Part shown: in pieces, positions 1 through 10,241 of the stretch
Numbering within the stretch: the stretch's first letter is position 1
How the letters are laid out: each line of letters begins with the position of its first letter
Assembly (NCBI GenBank): GCA_030374765.1
Contig: JARGXX010000022.1
Span: 1,550,001-1,614,000, forward strand
Direction of reading: 5' to 3'
From: Agarophyton chilense
Lineage: Eukaryota > Rhodophyta > Florideophyceae > Gracilariales > Gracilariaceae
Length of the DNA stretch: 64,000 nt
Translations under genes and position numbers: made by a program
The notes under the pieces: model-generated
What the model was told of the DNA's origin: nothing
The model's input: only the letters and a program-made list of their open reading frames with translations
Database searches by the model: none

Positions 1-2400
1 TTTTCGCGGAGCCGGTCACAGAGGCCTTTGGCCGAGACCTTGCGGTGGATTGCCTGGCATTGCGGCGAGTCACAGAATGTGCCTGCTTCGCGACCCGAAC
101 TGGAGCCATGGATAGCGGTGTATTGGGACGGAAAGAGTTTTTGACCATAGGCTATTATAGTTTGGTTTATCACCGCTATGGTGTTGAGTAAGGTGTCGAT
201 CTTCCACGACAGCTGTGAAAGATAGGTGTCTGTGTCCATGAAGATTGTAGGCTGCACTTGTGTATCGACTCTTGATTTTGGCGCCATTTGGCAAAGGGGT
301 GCGATTTAAAAATCTGTGCCATCTGCGAAGGTAAGTCATACAAAGGCCTAAATCTTTAGGATTTCGAGGAACTATGAATATCTTCTCGGAACGGAGCAAG
401 CGGTGGACACGTACGTCTATGCCCCATCGGCACCGAGTGTAACACGCAAGGTGGCATACTGTCGTCGATATCCGTCACCCAGAAGGTTCGCAGTGCTGTT
501 TGCAGTCCATAATCCTTTCCCGCTTTTCGAATCCTCCCACACCCCGACGCTCTTTAGCTCGTATTCTAGGGGAGAGAAAGTGCTAACCATCTCTCTGGAG
601 CCCGCTGTTGCGCCTATTGCTGGCACCCCAAACACAAAAAAGATCGCTTGAAAAGCTTCAAAGTGGACCCGATAAGACATGCGGCACACGCTGGCACGTC
701 AGCAGCACGTACTCGTACCTTGTCGTGGTTCCTCAGCGCCAACCCTTCATCCGGAGTTCGGTGGCATCGCACGTAGCTTCGCACAGGGGCCAAAGAACTA
801 TGGCTGTCGCTGCTTCGCCACCGCCGTCCCAATATTCGAGACTTCTAAGCAATATACATATTTTCCTGCAGAACGTCGCTCGTCTGGTCCTCATTGGTCC
901 TTGACACGGTCTCGAGGCAGATGCCTCAATCAGATGAATTTCTATGTGTGTGAGCGATTTCCCTTGTGCGTTTAGCTTCTTCGATTAGCCATCCAAACGA
1001 CGCCGATGTACTATAGTAAAGCACTTGTAGCCTGATAGTATCCAGATGCCACCCATGTGTTCCGCCGAGCTCCAACCGCGAAGTGCTTCTTGCGCAACAA
1101 TAAAACTGGACTGATTCGCTTACGACTTTTAGTTGATATATTGTTCCCCAGTTAGAGATGGCGCTTGTTAAGGACGGATGATAGCTTGGTAAAGCTCCAT
1201 CACATTTCAATCCCTATGACGAAAAAAGCTCGTTAAGATTGCAATAAATCGCAATCCCGTCGATGGAAACCGATCCCTGCCAGCTGCTGTTAACTCACTA
1301 TTCTACACAGTCAAACAATCGATCTCACGTACAATACTGAGGTGCACAGTGATTCGGCCTTCCTGGACAAGCCTCGCATGTATTCGATGGACTCTCTCAA
1401 ATGCTCAATCGCTTTTTGCTTCCGCTATTGTTGGCACCAATCTGGCAATACTATCACTGGACAAATAACCTTTGAGTTGGCGAACTCTGAACGGTCTAAA
1501 ATAACTTGTCTTGCATCAATTGAGCTGCTATGCATCAGACACAAGTCGTTCGATGATGAAATGGTAGTTACAATCTTGGCCTCCACCTTGACAGAAATGT
1601 GTCTGATGGATCCCCTGACACTTCAATAGAAGTGGCGGTAGACCGTAACAAAGAGAAAAAGTGGAAACAGATCCATTCCGTTTCACGCATGGTTCTTGAA
1701 ATCAATGCTCCGGTGAATAGGGTCTCATCAAAGCATCAGCTAAGTTGGCTTTGTGTTTTGTTGTTATCATCGCGCGCGGAGTTAACCAGCTTGTGAGGAC
1801 TCCCTTCGAGTAGGGAACTTCTGAGAACTGTTGCGATCCATTTTTGGCATTTTTGACGCTTCTGAGCACCGTCACCAACCTGGAGAAGTGTACAGCTACG
1901 AAAATTGGAAAAGGAATCTTTCCTCTTCACTTCTTGCAAGTGCCGAATCGACACGACGTCGGCGGTGTCGCAAAAGTGACCAGCCAGAGGTCTAGGCTCA
2001 GACATTGGTCCCCACCACCATTGCACCAGGAGGCCGATTCTCCCTCTGCCAATGGCTATATTGTATTTTGGAATTTCGACCAATAAAAAATGCAGGCTCA
2101 AACATCGTTGCTACTTTGCACAATGGTTCCAGTCCAAGTCCTCCCCTTTGTCAGTCATTATCGTCAAGTTCAATCGTCTTCAAAGCGTGACCATCGGACG
2201 TCGTCAGAGCGTGACCATCATTGATAGCCAGTCGCCAGAACGTTCTCCCGTCACAAGTACCATATCCATCGTTGATATCCTATCGCCAAAGCGGTCTCCT
2301 TTCGCACGGTCCATCCAGTTGCCAGAACGTTCTCTCATTGCCCGTTCTCCCTACAGTATAACACCAGTATCAGCGTTTTAACAATTCTTTACTCTTCAAT
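1..2400. other. No recognisable gene
   Basis: Short ORFs occur on both strands but none shows a motif I recognise, and no LTR, tRNA or rRNA signature was seen. The only structured part is the end of an ORF at 2052-2381 (+), where the peptide repeats a short Ser-Pro-(Glu/Lys)-Arg-Ser motif about three times. This looks like a low-complexity, SR-like sequence. The base composition is mixed and there is no evidence of selection. Confidence 0.5.
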
Positions 2401-2479
2401 TACTACAGTTTTAGACTGTAAAAGAATGCAGTAAACCGTAAGTTGTTCTTTCACTTCTACTTCATTCATTTTTAGAAAC

Positions 2480-3311
2480 TCTAATGCTAACCAAAACGAT
2501 TCCTTTTGTTGTCACAACAAAATCAAACCTCTTACATTTGAAAAACTACTTAGAGACGATCCTAACACGAAAATTTTTAATATATGCAAAGAATTTTACG
2601 AAGGGCTAGAGCCATTCGGAAACGTGAAGCTCAAGGATAACGAAAAACGGTTTAATGTAGTTCCCCGGCACGACTACGATATTTTAGAAGCTCAAAAGCG
2701 TGATAGCACTTCAGTATCGTTTGTTCACAGCTCAAAGCCGGGAGTTTATCTTTGTTCTGATGTCATAACCACAGCTCTTATGGACATGAGACCACTTTTG
2801 GGGGTCTGTGCTACTGTACCTGTGGTACAGGGGGGTCTCCTTGGCTTCTTACGGAAATCAGATAAAGAAAGAACCATTGCAGCGAGACTCGTTTTAATTG
2901 AATATGAAACAAGCACTTACGATGAATGCGACTGAAGATTCAAGGATAATAGACACTGTTACTGTCCCAATTAACTTTAGTGGAGTTTATTGGGGATTCT
3001 TGATTGGAAAATGCTTCATTCTATCGGAATCAGGTTTGAAAGAGAAATCTACAGTTAACTTTGGAGATAGCTATGGATGGAAATGTCCTGACCAAATTCT
3101 GAGGTTCTTAAAAAAATCATTCGACTATAGTGTTCTCCATGGCAGAGCTAAAGCTACCATATCAAGAAATCTATATTTTGGATGTTCTGAACTACAAAAA
3201 ACTGTCGGATCTCTAGAGTTATGGTTGTTTTGGTATAGCAGCGGCGACGGGATTAGCGGAAGATACGGGGTTTGCGCCGAAGAAGCTGAAGAAGTCTGGA
3301 CTGAATTCTGA
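2480..3311 (+). pseudogene. C48/Ulp1-like cysteine protease domain relic (tentative)
   Basis: An open frame reaching 2935 is followed, after a shift at about 2900, by a second frame (2898-3311). The first part has a segment like the 'LC-SDVI' region that precedes Ulp1 catalytic cores. The second has VPINFSGVYWGFLIG followed by FGDSYGW, resembling the VPIN..-HW and DS(L/M) motifs of C48 SUMO-protease-like peptidases. The His of the HW motif is Tyr here and I cannot place the catalytic Cys, so the copy is probably dead. C48 domains are common passengers of eukaryotic DNA transposons. The nearby FAR1-like ORF would fit a Mutator-like element, but that link is inference. Confidence 0.35.
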
Positions 3312-3446
3312 GCTCTCGGAACTGTACAGATGGATAGCGATAAGAAGTTGCATCTTGCAGACTATATTGGCATCCGTTTTCCTTAAGACTGAAGAAGTCA
3401 GTGAGACTATGGTATGTAAGTATCGGTTGAGCTTTCGTCAAGATTA

Positions 3447-3451
3447 TTTTC
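3447..3451. repeat. Target-site duplication TTTTC of solo LTR D
   Basis: The five bases immediately before TGTGG are identical to 4367-4371, directly after the terminal CTACA. Confidence 0.85.
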
Positions 3452-4366
3452 TGTGGAGCAAAACCCGGCGACGGGAAGTGCTCTCAAGGTGTTCGAAGCC
3501 TTGCTCCCTGGGGGAGGCAGACTCAGAGACAGAGCCCTCCGTTCCACCCGTAGTGTGGGGTGTAACTCTCACGGGGGATTCCGGCAGTACCGACGGAGGT
3601 GAGGGGTAGAAACCGTTGGGTCGGGAATGGGTATGGGTATCCCAAAGAATGGGGGAAAACCCGGCGAAGAGGAAAAACGGGGCGAGGGTCGGGCACTGAC
3701 AGGCACCGGACCCGAGAACCAGAAAAGGGGCGAAACAACAAAAGAAACCCAATACATGGGCGAAAACCTGTCTTCGAAAGGAAACACAAAAAGCACGCAT
3801 CAAGTAAGCAGAACCCCCACGGGGTATCGTGCACGCAGGTCGTCTGAGCGGTCCCAAGGGGGTGGTTGCACGGAACCCAAACGTGGGCACTCTCCAAGTG
3901 GAGTCGTGTCCCTACGCAGGCGTTGCTAACCAGAGCCCGTTCCGGGTTGTAAGGCCGAAACGATGGCGACGAAGAACCTCTAAAGGTATCGAAGACCAAC
4001 CTTGGTTACCATTTACTTTGAGCTTCGGACTGTCAGATCTCATCTCCCTAAGTAGGGCCCACTAACTAAACTCTACAGTAGTGCACACCTGCTCAGGGCC
4101 ATACACGTGGAGATCCAACTGTCAGGGCCCAAAAATCCAACGTTCTAACAAATATCCGAAAATCGGTGCCAAAAATAAGCCACGTGTATCACGGGGCCAA
4201 TCCAACCATGGGCCATCCGAATTTTCTCTTATAGGCGAACTCTAACCAGAAAACCGTGCCACCTCAGCACACCTTAGAGGGGATCATAATCATAACCCTC
4301 GGAGGGTTCAATCCTCATTCTATGAGTTGTATCTTCAAGTATCGCCTAACTGGGCGTTGCTCTACA
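3452..4366 (+). mobile_element. Solo LTR, family D (915 bp)
   Basis: The sequence begins TGTGGAGC and ends CTACA, and is flanked by the perfect 5-bp direct repeat TTTTC (3447-3451 and 4367-4371). That is the hallmark of LTR-element integration followed by LTR-LTR recombination. The first 575 bases match 63425-64000 closely, giving a second copy in the window. Long overlapping ORFs on both strands inside the LTR are preserved in both copies only because the copies are similar; they have no protein signature. Strand is assigned by analogy and is uncertain. Confidence 0.9.
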
Positions 4367-4406
4367 TTTTCAACATCGCTCTGACGCAAATAGTGGACTC
4401 AAAAAG

Positions 4407-4631
4407 ATGCATCCATTTTTGACGAGAAGCGACTTTAGCATGGCGAACCGCAAGAAAATTTCCAACCTCTTGGAAAACGCCAGGCCTACCGATACATCTT
4501 TCATGGACGAAGATGTTGGTGTTATAGGGACTATTTCAACTTCAGCAAAGAAGCAGGCATCTTTATCGAATTTGGGAAAGAAAGCGAGTCATATAAACCC
4601 TAACGATTATTTTGCCGTTCCTGCAGCTTAA
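4407..4631 (+). other. Unrecognised 74-codon ORF
   Basis: This short ORF lies just after the family D LTR and upstream of the FAR1-like ORF. The peptide is Ser/Lys/Asn-rich with no motif I recognise. It may be an N-terminal remnant of the same broken transposon gene, but nothing in the sequence proves that. Confidence 0.2.
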
Positions 4632-4747
4632 AAAAGAAGCAGGAACCTGTCACAACTTCGGAAAAGAAAGGTCAACTAAACACTTACATTTTTATGTTAT
4701 TCCCGCGCATCGAAACGAAGAATTAGATTCTTATTTGATAGCAATCT

Positions 4748-5270
4748 GGTTGCTTTTTGTATTCTCGATGACCTAATAGAAGTCGCTGTTCGTAACAATG
4801 AGAAAATGGTGGCACAAAGCGTTGGAAAAGAGAAAAACGGCCTGGTTAAACCGAATTCTATCGCGGTTCTAAAAGACATTTCCAGCTCTAATGGAAAGCG
4901 TTTGTGTGGAGATGTTTCTTATTTTCTTGGGTTCATGGATTCAATCGCACGCTCCGAGGGATTCATGTATACAATTCACTACTTTCGATACATCCAGTTC
5001 CCTAAGAAGGGTTCGTGTCGTCTCGTCAATTCCCGTCTACGGTGTTTGCGACACAGTAAGTACGCGAACTATTGTCCTTCTAACCTGATGATACAATTAA
5101 ACCATCTCAAATCGAACTGGACTGTGTCACTAAACTGCACTCATTCACATGAAGGATTCAATTTCAGTGAGGCAGAGTTGCGAAACTGTTGTGAATCTCT
5201 GAAAGTCTCCATGAAGAAAATATTATCGGAATGGAAGAAAGCAGATCGTTTAAAGACAGAAGAGTTCTGA
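4748..5270 (+). pseudogene. FAR1/FLYWCH-like zinc-finger ORF fragment, probably from a Mutator-like transposon
   Basis: The frame is open from about 4748, with its first ATG at 4806. Near residues 80-120 it has Cys residues spaced as RLRCLRHSKYANYCPS, then SNWTVSLNCTHSHEGF. This resembles the WRKY-GCM1-type C2H2 fold of FAR1 and FLYWCH domains, whose C-terminal metal ligands form an H-x-H pair after a conserved W. Such domains form the DNA-binding N-terminus of Mutator-like transposases. No transposase core follows, because family A begins at 5386. The assignment rests on motif spacing only. Confidence 0.4.
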
Positions 5271-5385
5271 AACTTACTCTACAGCAAATGCTTTCCTCAA
5301 GAAGACGAGTCTACAAAACTACAACACAATTCAAATGGCGTTCAACAGCTTCGAGAAGGCCTCTTGTTTCAGAGACCTACGTTTC

Positions 5386-5830
5386 TGTGAAGGAGCGATG
5401 ATAACGGTTGAGCCCTGTAAGCTGCCGGGACCTGAAAGATCTTTACTGACTACAAGTGGACGGGTCGACCTTAGGTGGACTCATGTAGATTTTTTTTTAT
5501 TTAAAAATTGTAATACATTAGCATTACAGTGCCAGGGAGATCCCAGCGCCTCGCCAGTACTATTTACTTGACTCGAGTGACGCTTCTCCCTTACAGTAAG
5601 GTAGGAACCGTTAGGATACTAAATAACCCCCTTTGGTGTATTAGTTCCACCCTTTGGTCTTAAATCCATCGTTTCCGTAGCTCCAATCTGTAGGACTACG
5701 CAGTAAACGCCAGCCGATTGCACCAAGTACTCTGGGAGTGCCGCCGTCAAGGATTCGAACCTTAGGACCCGCTCTACCACGCTACCACCGGTCGAGACCC
5801 GTACGCTGACCAAACAGTCAATGCGTTACA
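5386..5830 (+). repeat. 5' LTR of element A (445 bp)
   Basis: Starts TGTGAAGGAGCGATG and ends GCGTTACA. It aligns over its whole length with 26371-26816 and 30466-30911. A primer binding site begins 3 nt after its end. The 3' half contains, on the minus strand, sequences resembling Pol III A and B boxes (see the separate entry). Confidence 0.9.
5752..5800 (-). promoter_or_regulatory. A-box/B-box-like pair on the minus strand of LTR A
   Basis: Read on the minus strand, the LTR contains GGTAGCGTGGTAGAGCGG (A-box or D-arm-like) and, about 10 nt later, GGTTCGAATCC, a perfect B-box/T-arm consensus able to form an AAGG/CCTT stem. There is no room for an anticodon arm, so this is not a tRNA gene. 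The A part is well kept in the other two family A LTRs and the B part is decayed there. Function is unproven. Confidence 0.3.
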
Positions 5831-5833
5831 TTT

Positions 5834-5851
5834 TGGTCTCCCGACTTAGAA
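5834..5851 (+). promoter_or_regulatory. Primer binding site (tRNA-Tyr-like), element A
   Basis: TGGTCTCCCGACTTAGAA lies 3 nt after the 5' LTR. The identical 18-mer occurs at the same place in elements B and C. The complementary primer would end TTCTAAGTCGGGAGACCA. Read as a tRNA 3' end this gives CCA, A73, a 7-nt acceptor strand with G72 (hence C1), and a T-stem strand starting with the conserved C61. C1:G72 with A73 is the known identity signature of eukaryotic tRNA-Tyr. The assignment is inference. Confidence 0.75.
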
Positions 5852-5954
5852 ACCTTTGGAATAATTGAACGGACCACTGGAACGAAGAGTTATCCGGATT
5901 CTAATCTTTGGTTTAATTCCCCAACGGACCAGACGTACAGAAGCAACCGTCATT

Positions 5955-7241
5955 ATGGATGCAGGAAACACACCCTACCAACCAGACCATAGGACTCCTA
6001 CGGCAGGACGAAGTGCGACTGCAATGCCGGCGATGTCGCCTGACCCTCAGATTGATACCGCTAGCGACCGCAGGAGCACGAAGAGCCAGCCGCAAGTTGT
6101 ACTGATCCCCCTAGGTAACCCTGAAATGATTTGCCAAGAACCCACTGTGGCAGCACGTTTACGAGAACGCCTCACCAGGGCCACCTCTAAGCCGGGACAT
6201 CTCAAGGAGGAACCCACCAGAACGAAGTAATTAGAGAAAGCACGCTCGCAGGGCTTGCCGACCTTCTCTGGCCCCGTCTCCGTGAGCTCTGCTCAACCCA
6301 CGTGGATTTTATTATGGACGTGCGACTCGCTACGGCGATCGCTGACCATACGGATTTCTTCATCGCGCGAATCGTCCCTAAGGTATTGAAGTCTGACTTA
6401 TGCATAGATTCCCTGCTACAGGCCGTTCAAGGAGCCGTCACCCGCCAGGCAAGCAAGTTGGTCCCTAGGACCACCCCACCAACAATTGACCATCCGGTAT
6501 CCATATGGCAACCCCCTACCGAACCCCCAGGAGTGGCGGCATTATCCGCCCCTCGCCGGGAATACCATCAGTAAAACCCCATGGTTAGACAATCTAAGAG
6601 CAGAAGAGAAGCTTCGCGTCTAGATGAGAGACAGGTTGCCCATCAGAAGAAGGCAAGGGAGGGACAAGCGAGGAGCAGAAGAGAGGCTCGGCGTCTAGAA
6701 GAGAGACCGCTTGCCCCACCCGAAGGATTATATGAGGTACAGGGACCTCAGGGCTCAATCGACTTTGATAGACAGATCAATTCTTTAGGTCTCTACTCCG
6801 CTGGAAAGAAAAGCAGCAACTGTAGGAGAAAGAAGAAATGAAGTAGCCAAAGAAGAGACCATTCGGACACAAGGGATTCCGAATCGGCCTCGACTGGAAC
6901 GACCGACTCGGAAGTGGATGAGGCTGCCGTTCGAGGCCTCAGACCACTGAAAACAACCAAAGAACTTCCCCTTAAGGTTCTAGACTCCGGAATTACCGGC
7001 TGGCCGACAGGTCTCCGAAACATTCTGGTTCGGTGGCTCGCAGAGTCGCCTAATGGGCCAAACGGATGCAACTAACCATTACAGACAAATTCTTGGGTTC
7101 TGATCCCATTCCTGTGCCTAGGTTTCTCGGTTTTTTCCGTTCGGCCTGCGATCAGAACGGTGTCCACGAGGGCCCCGCTCTGTATTTTTTCCAATTCTTC
7201 CTTACAGGACAGGCGCGTGACCGAGTGGTTTCGAAGATATC
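5955..7241 (+). pseudogene. gag of element A, 5' part (broken)
   Basis: The first ATG at 5955 opens a Pro/Ser/Arg-rich N-terminal region, as in the gag proteins of B and C. The frame is then lost and regained several times through stops and indels. The last stretch (7066-7241) runs in a frame that, after excision of B, continues directly into the capsid-like region at 18365. Basic RR/EE-rich segments around 6580-6840 correspond to the charged linker seen in B and C gag. It cannot make a full protein. Confidence 0.7.
7237..7241. repeat. Target-site duplication ATATC of element B
   Basis: ATATC occurs directly before TGTAGGAC at 7242 and again directly after the terminal TTCA at 18360-18364. 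Collapsing the two copies restores a continuous gag reading frame of element A. Confidence 0.95.
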
Positions 7242-8125
7242 TGTAGGACAACGCTTGGAGCGGAGACACCCCGAAGATGTTCGGGATCTTCCTCTCTTGA
7301 GAGACACGCCTCACGCGGAGGAGATGCGTCCCAGCGGAGCACAGAAACAGAGCCACTCTGGAAAGGCACGACGGAGTCGGGTGTAAGACCGAGGCCAATC
7401 CGGCGGAATATACCTAGAGTGTTTAGGTGAGCACGGCACAGTCCGGGGTGTGACCAATCCTAGGCGGAGCAGTATCACGGTGATTGTATGAAAAGGAGCG
7501 AGAAGACACTTGTATGAGGTGGACGAGCGGGGTGAGTGAGGCGGCCACTCACGAGAGCCAAAAAGGAGAACAAGAGGAAGCGGGGGCGAAACCCTATACA
7601 GGGGCGAGACTACGACAAGTGTCGGCGATTAAATATGAACCCACGGTAGTGGTAGCACTCTGGTTGACAGAGGGGTGGATGAACTAACGTGCCACGGGCG
7701 CTCACGCAGTATGTGGTGAACACGCGCCGAAGGCGAAAAGTTCAGAGCCAAGACTCCCTCCTTGGTCTCCCAAGAGGGTGTTTACTGGGGAGCAGTGCTC
7801 AACCTCCTAAGTAGTGTGGCGCACGGCCCCTGACAGTGAGCGCGCGCCCGAAAAAAGACACTTAATAGCAATAGCGTAGCTAAATAAATACTAAAAATTA
7901 CTAATTAATACTAACCATTAGGTACAATACGGGCCACGTGTGGCACGCCTCGCACTCGAGCGTCGGCATCCGTGCAGTCCACGTCTTCCACCAGTGTGCA
8001 ATTCCGGTCCTAACCGGCCGTCAGCACGCAATAGCGGTATAGCTTTTCATAGCCCAAGCTATTCCTCAAGCAAGCGAAACCTCTAAGTCCTGCGAAGAAA
8101 CCCCCTTGAAGGCCATTGTCGTTCA
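7242..8125 (-). repeat. 3' LTR of element B (884 bp)
   Basis: Begins TGTAGGACAACG and ends TCGTTCA on the plus strand. It matches 17476-18359 over its full length with scattered substitutions. It is the 3' LTR because the polypurine tract abuts it at 8126 and the PBS abuts the other copy. Confidence 0.93.
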
Positions 8126-8138
8126 TATCCCCCTCTTT
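8126..8138 (-). promoter_or_regulatory. Polypurine tract, element B
   Basis: Read on the minus strand this is AAAGAGGGGGATA, immediately before the 3' LTR. It is the expected primer for plus-strand DNA synthesis. Elements A and C have closely similar tracts that also end in TA. Confidence 0.75.
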
Positions 8139-8160
8139 AGGTGACGAACACGCCATCGAC

Positions 8161-10029
8161 ATGGCGGGGAGGCAACGGTCCAACCGGCATAAGAACGAGC
8201 CGCGTAACGCGGCCAGCGACCACTCGACTGTCGAAGGCAGAGCTGCACAACCGAACGACAAACGCACCAACGCGGTACCCACTCCTCGAACTTCGAGCGC
8301 TCTTCCGCATCGTACGCCAACTTCCCGCGACCACATCCCGATACCTCGGCGACCAGTACTCCCGATGAACGGTGGTAACAATCCCCGCCGGGGTTACTTC
8401 TCCGGTTTCCATTCGGCTCCCCTACCGCGGGGGACTGCCTCGTCAACCGCGCCGAGCCGATCCCGGGGTCCCGTTGAATCTTCAAGCCACATCACTCCTG
8501 CCGAGGACACCTGGCACAGTTACGACGAACTCGTCGGGTTAAACGTGCGTCAACATGCGGCGATTCTCCGGAGAGCTCCGTGGTTCAATCCGACAGCGGT
8601 CTTCGACGAAGAACTCGTGGCCGCGTATGCTGATGGCAATGCGCGTCTCCCGGGCGAGCTGTCGGCTTTGATCACCACTTCGTGGGACTGGCGACGCCGT
8701 CTGGCGGTTCTCAATCACGCGATTCTGCGGCGAAGGCGCGAGTCGGCGGAAGAGGCGCATTGTACATTCGTCCGCATCGGTTACTCACGGATCAGCCGGG
8801 CAATCTTCCAATACCCCATCCCCGACGAAGTCGGCTTCGACCTATGGATGTACCAGACTCAGGGTGAGATCGGCTATTGTGACCGCCTTGCGGCGTTGGA
8901 AACTTACGCATGGCGCGGTCAACCGCGAGCGCGTCAAGAAGCGATCTGCTGGGTCCGTCAGATCATTCGTGCCGAGTTCCGTCACCTTTGTCATGAGTCC
9001 CGATATCGGTGGTTACAGAACTTCATCCGCGAGGAGCGTCGGGGCAGATCCCGTTTTGGGTTCCTTGTCCCTTATCAAAACACGTAGATAAACCGGATTA
9101 GTCCATTCTATCAGTTCGGGTGATACGTCTCCCTGCCCGGGTGGTGGTCATCCTTCGAGGTGTGCCGGGGATGTTACGTGGAGTTGCCTCCAGTCGTCTC
9201 CTATCTGGGCTCGTACCTCATCTAGGATCCGCACTCCGGCTTATGGTCCGTGTTCCTAACCGAATGGTCAATCCGCGCCGCAGCGTACATCTTGTGGGAA
9301 GCCTACGACCAGTATTGACTGTGGTATCTTCCTCGGCGTTTGCGTGGTTACATCCGGCAGCTGGACCTTCAACTCCCTCTTGGAGGTGTCAATAACTCTG
9401 ATGAAGCTCAGGAGCTCATCGACATCACTGGGCATGTCGACTGGGCTGTCGTGCCTGTCCAGCAGAGCGGCCGTGGTCAAGAAGCCGGTGGGGCTGATCG
9501 GTCTCCGGGGCGTCGCACGCCGTTGGCGGGATATTTCATCTTCTTTAACCCACGGGAGCAGCAAAAGATCTCCGAGGCGAAGGCGTCGGCACTCCGGATG
9601 GCTCCGTGAGGCATACCATACGGGCACCCCGTGGGGTTTGTCAACTCGGATGACTTCTACTACGTCTATGGCGGTGATGATCTCCCGGAGGAATAGGGCG
9701 AGTACCGTGGCGACGAGCTCATGGAAGACGTTGGAGATCCCGATGGTGCCGATACTACGGCGCAGCCGGCGCAGGGAGCGATTCACGCAGGTGCGGTCAT
9801 CGATCCAGTGGCGGCGGCGTTGCCGGACGAACCGGAAGTTATCGAGGTTCCCATGCGCCCAGAGGCGGTCGTGATCTCCCAGTTCCTTCGAGGTGTTAGA
9901 CTGAACGCGCAGGCGGCGAGCGGCGGCATCGGTGCGATGAGAGACGCCCTCGTTGCACGCCTGACCGGCGGGAGTAACTCCGCTAGCGACTCGGTTGGCG
10001 CGCACCGCAATCCGGGTTCTTCCAACTAA
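8161..10029 (+). pseudogene. Antisense ORF (asORF) of element B, conserved protein of unknown function
   Basis: One continuous frame of 623 codons runs opposite to gag-pol, from just inside the 3' LTR towards the end of pol. It is broken only by six in-frame stops (9085, 9121, 9223, 9316, 9607, 9694), and alignment to the element C protein continues through four of them. The N-terminal 130 residues are Pro/Ser/Arg-rich. Conserved blocks follow in order: RRAPWFNP, IIRAEF, RSRFGFLVPYQ, an LPP..SYLGS block, DPHSGLW, LWEAYD, and DW..VP..QS with SPGR. The tail is acidic, then Ala-rich. The first ATG (8116) lies in the LTR, and the ATG at 8161 is the first one clear of it. I recognise no known domain. 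Extra ORFs next to the 3' LTR, some antisense, are known in plant Tat/Grande elements, and HTLV-1 makes HBZ from its antisense strand. No homology to these is claimed. Confidence 0.82.
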
Positions 10030-10241
10030 TCCCTTATGATCTTGGTTAGTATATCCTGCTGTGCGGCAGTGTGTGCAGCAACTTCGAAAATAGTAAACTG
10101 CTTCCGTCTATGACGTATTTGTTTTTTTTCTTCTCTTCCACTTCTTCTGGGTGTCCTTCTCCAGGTCTTCTGTGCATCTTCTCCTTCTTCCAAGGGTCTT
10201 TATCCAGATCTTCTGTTCCTTTATCCCCATCGGGTGTCTCC
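10030..10241. other. Pyrimidine-rich spacer between converging asORF and pol, element B
   Basis: About 210 bases of CT-rich, imperfectly repeated sequence (recurring TCTTCT and CCTTCTTC units) separate the stop of the plus-strand ORF from the stop of minus-strand pol. Element C has a similar CT-rich repeat in the same place. A 3'-end-forming role for both transcripts is plausible but not shown. Confidence 0.5.

Noticed and set aside
3523-3999. 158-codon minus-strand ORF inside LTR D, repeated at 63496-63972
   Set aside because: Both copies are the same LTR sequence, and overlapping frames on both strands are equally open. The peptide has low-complexity composition and no motif.
5752-5800. 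tRNA gene in LTR A
   Set aside because: D-arm-like and T-arm-like parts are only about 10 nt apart with no anticodon arm, and other copies are not conserved as a tRNA.
8123-8485. Minus-strand ORFs overlapping the start of the B asORF
   Set aside because: Shadow frames of a GC-rich coding region with no motif. The plus frame is supported by homology to elements A and C.
8161-10029. Reassigned stop codons or programmed readthrough explaining the in-frame stops
   Set aside because: TAA, TAG and TGA all occur at non-equivalent positions in different copies, and one stop is a sense codon in the second C copy. Ordinary decay explains this.
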